Shown: one piece after another, positions 59,601 through 64,000 of the stretch | Position numbering within the stretch: the first letter of the stretch is position 1 | Layout: the number at the start of each line of letters is the position of its first letter | Assembly: GCA_958510825.1 (NCBI GenBank) | Contig: OY294047.1 | Span: forward strand, 248,001 to 312,000 | DNA length: 64,000 nt | Direction: 5' to 3' | From: Brachypterus glaber | Taxonomy: Eukaryota > Arthropoda > Insecta > Coleoptera > Kateretidae | The notes under the pieces: generated by a model | The model's input: only the letters and a program-made list of their open reading frames with translations | Database searches by the model: none | Told to the model about the DNA's origin: nothing | Made by a program: the position numbers and the translations under genes

Positions 59601-62600
59601 CTGATTTTATTTAACTGCTGTCAAAAAATTAGTAAACGTCAGAGACATAACCTCGGCTGTGCCTCGTAAAAAAAGCACGCGTTTGCACTAAAAACTAGGT
59701 TCGCGTACTCGGTGCGTAATATACTTTTACAATTTTTCACCCACTTACTTCATCGCAATTTTTACCAAAAAGCCGAGCTCTTTAAACCTACCCTAGTCGG
59801 AAACCTTCTTTAACAATTAAAAAAAAAATTATCTTTTTTTTTAAACAAAAAATTACGGTCTAAATTTTTAAAGCATTCCTGATGATGTTCACTAATTTTC
59901 CAGAAAGTAATACACATTTTAATAACGCAAGAATTAACCACTTTAAAAAAGAAAAAATTGAGGTCTTTACCATTAAAAAACTTTATAAATAATATGTATA
60001 TTATAATATTTTAAAAATAGTGTAGGATATGTTTATTATATAAAATACTTTTTACATAAAATAACGTAGGATATTAATTTTTTTAAGTAGGAAACATAAT
60101 GCACATTTAATTTTTTAATGAGAATCTTAAATATTTTTGTGGGCCCATGGTAATAATATTCAAGAAATATCCTGTCACACTTTAAATTGAATGCTTTATG
60201 AGCCGTGATATTTAAATTCAAAAACTCGGCTAACGGTATCTATGATGTCATCAGATGTACTTCCATTTCAGCAAGCAGTTCACGTCATACTTAAATATAA
60301 ACACATCCGCTAACATGTCATCAACTATAAAGTGTGAGGTGCCATTTAAAACGACACTCCTTTCACCATAGCCCCACAAAAAAATTACTTAATATATATA
60401 TTTTTTTGATAATAAAATCTTTATCTTTTTTAAGATCATCTCTGTGAGATATCATGCATAAAATTTTAGTATTATTTTTATTATAAATATGTATCACTTA
60501 TATAATATTTATAATTTAAGTTTTGACTATTTCCCATAAACCCGTAATATTTTATAATATGATGGTATATTCCATGTATATTAAACATATGTACAATATT
60601 TAATAAATTAAAAAGATAGATACAAGCGTTTAAAAGTTATTACAGTAATCGCAAAAATAATACTAAAATGTAATATTTAAATACCAAAAAAAATTAATTA
60701 ATATTATTTTACCATTTGTATAACCCCCTCAAACGAAATTAAATTAACCAAAACATCAAATAGAATTACAAAAAACTCAACTTTCGTTTAGAACATTTTT
60801 CTATGATACAGGATGATTCAGAAAAATTGTAATAAATTTTAGGGGGTGATTCTACTTCAAAAATGATGAAAATAGTCCTGAGAGACATAGGTGCCAAAAA
60901 GAAGAGATAGCTATCCTGTAGCTATCGCCCTTGGGAGAAAACTTTAAGACCTATATGTGTTGGAACTTCTATATTTTTTCATGCAGAGTTTTTGAACTAC
61001 CCTGTATATAAACAACAACATTCAAAATGACATTAAACACCAAATTTTTTACCCGACAACTTTTTTAAAGAAGACACTCGGCCCCAACAGTACGTTATGG
61101 CGTCCGCTTTTTCATCTGTAAACGAAAAATCACAAAAACAATTATTTCGAATTTCAATCAAATCATGCCATGCTTTTTTTACTAGGGATTTAGACGGTTT
61201 TTGCATCATGCGCGACATCGACAAATAATACTAATAATCTCAATATGACCAAAAAAATATAAATAAAAATATATATATATTTAATTTTGACGTACACGAT
61301 CAAAAAGTGATACTCTGAAGCCTGGCTATAATGTGGTCATCATAATTATATATAGCTGAGTTTTTGAATTAAAATATCCCAAAAAATACCAAATTTAAAG
61401 AGTGAGACACTGTTTAAAACGACATTTCACGCATTTTTTCGTTGACATTAAAAAAATTACTCAAGATAGGGTGGGCATCTTGAAAATGACAGGTCTGCGT
61501 GAGTATAAATGGTGCATTTTTAATAAGGCATTATTATTAAAAAGAATTACGTGCGATAACAAAACACGTGAAGACGCTGTGTTTAAAATAGCAAATTATG
61601 TATGCATTTTTGACTACCCTGCTGTTACAAATCATATATTTGACGTACTATAATATTTATTTCACATATATTTATTTAACATGTTGCTTAAAACATATTT
61701 TTGCTGCAGTTCATATAACACCTTTACCTAAAAAAAAACGACACAAACACACATGCACAAAACATTGACTAAAACAACTCTGACATAAGCTATGTAACAA
61801 CAACACTTTTTTTATATTTTTTTACATATTTTTTACATACATATATTCCAACACATCAATTACTTAAGCGTGTAAGCCAGTGTGTTATTCATTTAAGGAA
61901 ATACGTTTATAACTCAGAAATTGTTCTCTAAAATGTAATACGTTGCAATATAGATGTTTTAGCCACGCAGAGTACGTATAACACAATTTTACACGTGTTG
62001 TGTGCAATATTTTTTTTACAAGTACTTAAAATAATCTAAAATAAATTATATGATATGAAATTAGGATCAGAAAGCCACCTTTCTTTGTTTAAAAAATTTA
62101 CATAATTATATTTATTTGAATAAATATTTATTTATCTAAAACAAAACGTTTTGTCCCTAATTGTTTCAATTAGTTTCAATTAGTTACGATTAAGAACGAT
62201 TTTAGGGTTTAAATCGATAATTTCCTCAATAAAAATAAAAAACACACTAATGTAAGCGGATATGTAAACGATATATGGGAACAAATCAAGCCATCTCCAT
62301 TTTTTATCAAAGGTGAAATTTTGGATTTTTTTTTTGTGAAAACTGTTTAAAAGGCAGTTTGGTTCTATTTTGCATAACCTTTGTGCAAATTTACGGATTT
62401 TGCCGTTGTAAAAATATTTATTGTGCGATTTTTAATTTACTATCATGCCTGAAAAAACAGACCATAGCTATTATTAAAAAATATTTTATTTAAAATTAGT
62501 TTGTTTAATTTCGATGTAAATAACTTACATGACATTTTCTACTTACTTGTAAACAAAAAGCATTAGAAAAAGGCTGTTTCTTATCGGAAAGGGTTCTCTT

Positions 62601-63855
62601 TTATCCATTTTTTCGCAAATATAGAATTTTCTAGGAAGATTTAGTCTGGACCAACCATCACAATTTAATAATTTCTAACCTTTGTAACTTGTCAAAAGTT
62701 CATGTTTTTTAATGTATGTTGAATGTTTTAAGTAGTTTCTCACTGATATATCCACAAATTAGCTCAAAAACTGACACTCTTTCTTTGTTACATACTGTCG
62801 CACACCGTACTACAGCAGGCAACCATATTGCATTTTATTTGAACGGTTAAGCTCGGCAATGCTCGGCAAAATCCGTAAATGTGCACGAAGTTTATGTAAA
62901 ACAGAACCAAACTGCCTTTTTTTAAAAAGTCCACAAAATTGATTTAAATCCGGCGGACGTAACCTTGCACAAAGTTCGTTCAAACACGTCGAATCCAAAC
63001 GTGTTTGATATATGTTTGATACAATGTTATCAGGGATGATTTTAGTTTTTTTTTTAAAAATGTCGAATTAAAAAATATAAATATACATATTTAAATTATT
63101 TTTTTAAATAGATAACACCGGAAAACATTTTTTGTATAATATGGTAGATTGTTTTTGTGATATTCGCCCTTGTATCACAAATAATGAATTTTATTTATTT
63201 TTATTTTATTTTTGTTTTAACCTCGCACTATACTACTTAATTAAGCATCCCCTAAGTCCAGGACTTGTGTGGGCTAGTAGTAGAGGGAACCACCGGCTTA
63301 TACTGACTTTCGAACCAGTTTCTAGGAATTGTCCGTTTCACTTATCGCCTTCGCCAAATTTCAATTATTAATTAACTGAAAAAGGCAAATCGGCGCCAGT
63401 GAGAATCGAACTCACGATAGTAGACTTGCTATACATACGCGCTAGCCACTACGCTATGCCTCCCAATTATGCAACATCCTCAATGTCAAAAAAATGGAGA
63501 TAACTTGTTTTAAACCCAAACTGTTCATAATATACAAAAAAAATAAAACAAAAAAAAAATAGTCAAAACTTACCGTGGTCGGTTGTTGCGCCAGGGTGTG
63601 TTTACTCATGACGATGGTCGTCGTCTTCAGCTCGGAATTAGGTCCCCCAGGTGATTTAGGAGGCACCGAATTTTCGGTAGGTCCGTGGGCCAACGTTTCT
63701 ACCGCCCGGACTACGTCCAACACTTTTTCTGCGGGCGTCGTGGGTTTGGCTTCCACCAGAGAGAGATCTTCTTCGGAGTGGTTCACCAGGGCTAGTCGCT
63801 CCTCCGCTTCTTCTTCCTTCACGAGTTCGTCTAGGTGTTTGCTTATTACTGGTTG
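50625..63855 (-). CDS. scrib: Scribble, C-terminal part (gene runs off the right edge)
   Basis: Seven exons join in phase: 63855-63574, 57219-56233, 55802-55700, 55387-55258, 54935-54644, 52747-52559 and 50852-50625. They give the last 736 residues. After the PDZ region comes SELKTTTIVMSKHTL. A 329-codon low-complexity exon follows with Ser/Asn and Pro-rich stretches (PPPPPRPVSM). Next come SVSDRKKFFESAMEE, the charged coiled-coil-like DKVFSYLNQDEIEKLKLEEE then KKLASL, then EKRAAWRAARLKSLEQDAIQ, which is diagnostic of Scribble. TGEKSVRTVEYVEKLIERE and a lysine-rich end (KKKKRKRAKKGGKH) finish the protein. Scribble is the basolateral LAP scaffold that acts with Dlg and Lgl in epithelial polarity. 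Its LRRs and PDZ domains must be encoded beyond 64,000. Confidence 0.93.
51157..51463. mobile_element. Foldback MITE in last scrib intron (about 100-bp arms)
   Basis: Left 'acacagccacacaaa', 'ggtccgga', 'cattgtattcctatgtattt' and 'gaggcgctgaatc' are inverted on the right as 'gattcagcacctg', 'aaatacataaaaatacaatg' and 'tccgggactt', 'tttgtgtgtctgtgt'. It is non-coding. Confidence 0.8.
51727..51830. mobile_element. Short palindromic MITE in scrib intron
   Basis: 'cacagtaactataaagtatc' then 'tctta' and 'cgcagcaaaattac' oppose 'gtaattgtgctgcg' and 'taagagatactttatagtta' then 'ctgtg'. The whole 104 bp can fold on itself. Confidence 0.8.
52997..53659. repeat. Long foldback in scrib intron, similar open frames on both strands
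   Basis: The arms (about 52,997-53,180 and 53,440-53,659) share 'tcacgctgattttgaataca', 'gccaacgcaaa', 'gtctacaca' and 'gtgctcggtt', followed by 'ttttatactgttttagaat'. The symmetry continues to the centre. Both strands have an open frame of 89-94 codons with the same pattern: R-D/E-FK, then SEK, V-F, about 53,160-53,459. No known protein was recognised, and the frames may simply mirror each other because the DNA is a palindrome. Confidence 0.65.
54084..54252. mobile_element. Foldback MITE in scrib intron
   Basis: 'ggtcgcccatatttaaaagt' then 'cca' and 'attttacaagatg' and 'actggcag' are inverted as 'ctgccagtatttccatcttg' then 'taaaat' and 'aacttataaatatgaccgcc'. It is about 169 bp and non-coding. 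Confidence 0.7.
57453..58135. mobile_element. TIR element family F, full copy, in the large scrib intron
   Basis: Left 'acatagtgaggtccaaatg' then 'tcacccccctttttgaacga' is inverted at the right as 'tcgttcaaaagttaagaggg' then 'gttgacttctgaaccgctct'. Inside is 'gggggtcgtgtatagatcat'. Fragments of the family are at 7,660-8,215 and 20,870-20,945. It is about 680 bp with no transposase. Confidence 0.7.
59093..59436. mobile_element. Family G MITE in scrib intron
   Basis: 'cttaagccattcttgcgagg' then 'ctc' faces 'ggcttcgcaaaaacgactta' then 'ag'. Inner blocks are 'taaacgggttctcacacttc', 'tttgatgtcctatgtaccga' and 'gagagaacgttttaaagg'. Confidence 0.65.
60115..60395. mobile_element. Family G MITE in scrib intron (second)
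   Basis: The left side has 'tttttgtgggccc', 'cctgtcacactttaaattga' and 'atgctttatgagccgtgata'. The right side has 'aagtgtgaggtgccatttaa' then 'aacgac' and 'agccccacaaaaaaatta'. It is non-coding. A single end of the family follows at 61,370-61,455. Confidence 0.65.
60820..61006. mobile_element. MITE-like element in scrib intron
   Basis: It begins 'ta|caggatgattcagaaaaa' and ends 'gagtttttgaactaccctg|t' then 'a'. Near the left, 'ggtgattctacttcaaaaat' resembles the TIR of the 16,972-17,703 element. An internal 'agctatcctgtagctat' forms a small hairpin. Confidence 0.55.
62344..62935. repeat. Foldback with about 68-bp arms in scrib intron
   Basis: 'ggcagtttggttctattttg' then 'cataa' and 'gtgcaaatttacggattttg' then 'ccg' on the left are inverted as 'cggcaaaatccgtaaatgtg' then 'cac' and 'aaaacagaaccaaactgcc'. 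A solitary end of the 27,269-27,486 MITE lies inside at 62,423-62,466. A 62-codon minus-strand frame across the right arm is not a gene. Confidence 0.7.
63175..63463 (-). mobile_element. tRNA-derived SINE in scrib intron
   Basis: On the minus strand, 63,463-63,392 is tRNA-like. The A box is TAGCGTAGTGG and the B box is GAGTTCGATTC inside a perfect 5-bp T-stem (GTGAG/CTCAC). The anticodon loop is ATAGCAA (AGC, Ala type). The acceptor and anticodon stems have mismatches, so it is not a working tRNA gene. An unrelated body of about 160 nt follows, then an A-rich tail near 63,230-63,180, the usual SINE layout. It sits about 110 bp downstream of scrib exon 63,574-63,855. Confidence 0.75.
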
Positions 63856-64000
63856 CTTAAAAAAATAAATAAAAAATAAAGTTTTTACAAGTTGACAAAA
63901 ATAATACCAATTATTAGTAAATAATCGTACATTCTAAAGATAGTAGTGAAAAAATAGTATATTAAAGTACTAGTTTCAGATACTATGTTATGAAACGAGT

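Noticed and set aside
62810..62998. 62-codon minus-strand frame
   Set aside because: It overlaps one arm of the 62,344-62,935 foldback, so the frame is fortuitous.
63392..63463. Functional tRNA-Ala gene
   Set aside because: Mismatches in acceptor and anticodon stems and the attached body with A-rich tail indicate a SINE head.

Overview
This is nuclear DNA of an insect. It is very AT-rich, its genes are split by GT-AG introns, and most non-coding space is filled by small inverted-repeat elements (MITE-like or foldback), pieces of non-LTR retrotransposons and one tRNA-derived SINE. The proteins resemble arthropod orthologues. I cannot resolve the order from the sequence alone.

Layout. (1) 1-5,970 is a bed of repeats. 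(2) 5,972-22,664 (+) is a complete nose-resistant-to-fluoxetine (NRF-6) type membrane acyltransferase gene of 12 exons, predicted at 771 aa. Its signal-peptide exon and its second exon each have an extra copy, and intron 10 carries a TTAA-flanked element that offers an in-frame alternative last exon. (3) 22,665-25,135 is intergenic repeats. (4) 25,136-30,510 (-) is a 6-exon C6orf136-like (DUF2358) gene of 302 aa, with a jockey-like LINE tail in its last-but-two intron. (5) 31,942-40,028 (+) is squid (sqd), an hnRNP A/B-type protein with two RRMs and a Gly-rich tail. Two C-terminal isoforms (301 and 340 aa) can be read directly. (6) 41,500-46,659 is repeat-rich space between convergent genes. 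(7) 46,660-48,570 (-) is a Mig-2-like Rho GTPase (Mtl), 195 aa, 3 coding exons. (8) 50,625-63,855 (-) is the 3' part of scribble (scrib): seven coding exons encoding the 736 C-terminal residues. The LRR and PDZ exons lie beyond the right edge.

Functionally the genes are independent: membrane acyl transfer, a probable mitochondrial protein, mRNA localisation and splicing, Rho signalling and epithelial polarity. From memory, sqd, Mtl and scrib all lie on Drosophila chromosome arm 3R, so their closeness here fits a conserved Muller E block.

The most interesting signals are in the NRF gene. A LINE reverse-transcriptase fragment is joined in frame to a duplicated signal-peptide exon, and a piggyBac-like MITE supplies a splice acceptor, a 36-codon in-frame tail, a stop and an AATAAA. 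The window also holds many distinct interspersed repeat families. Several of them share a module of (GTCT)n followed by 'accacgataactcaagaacgctt'.
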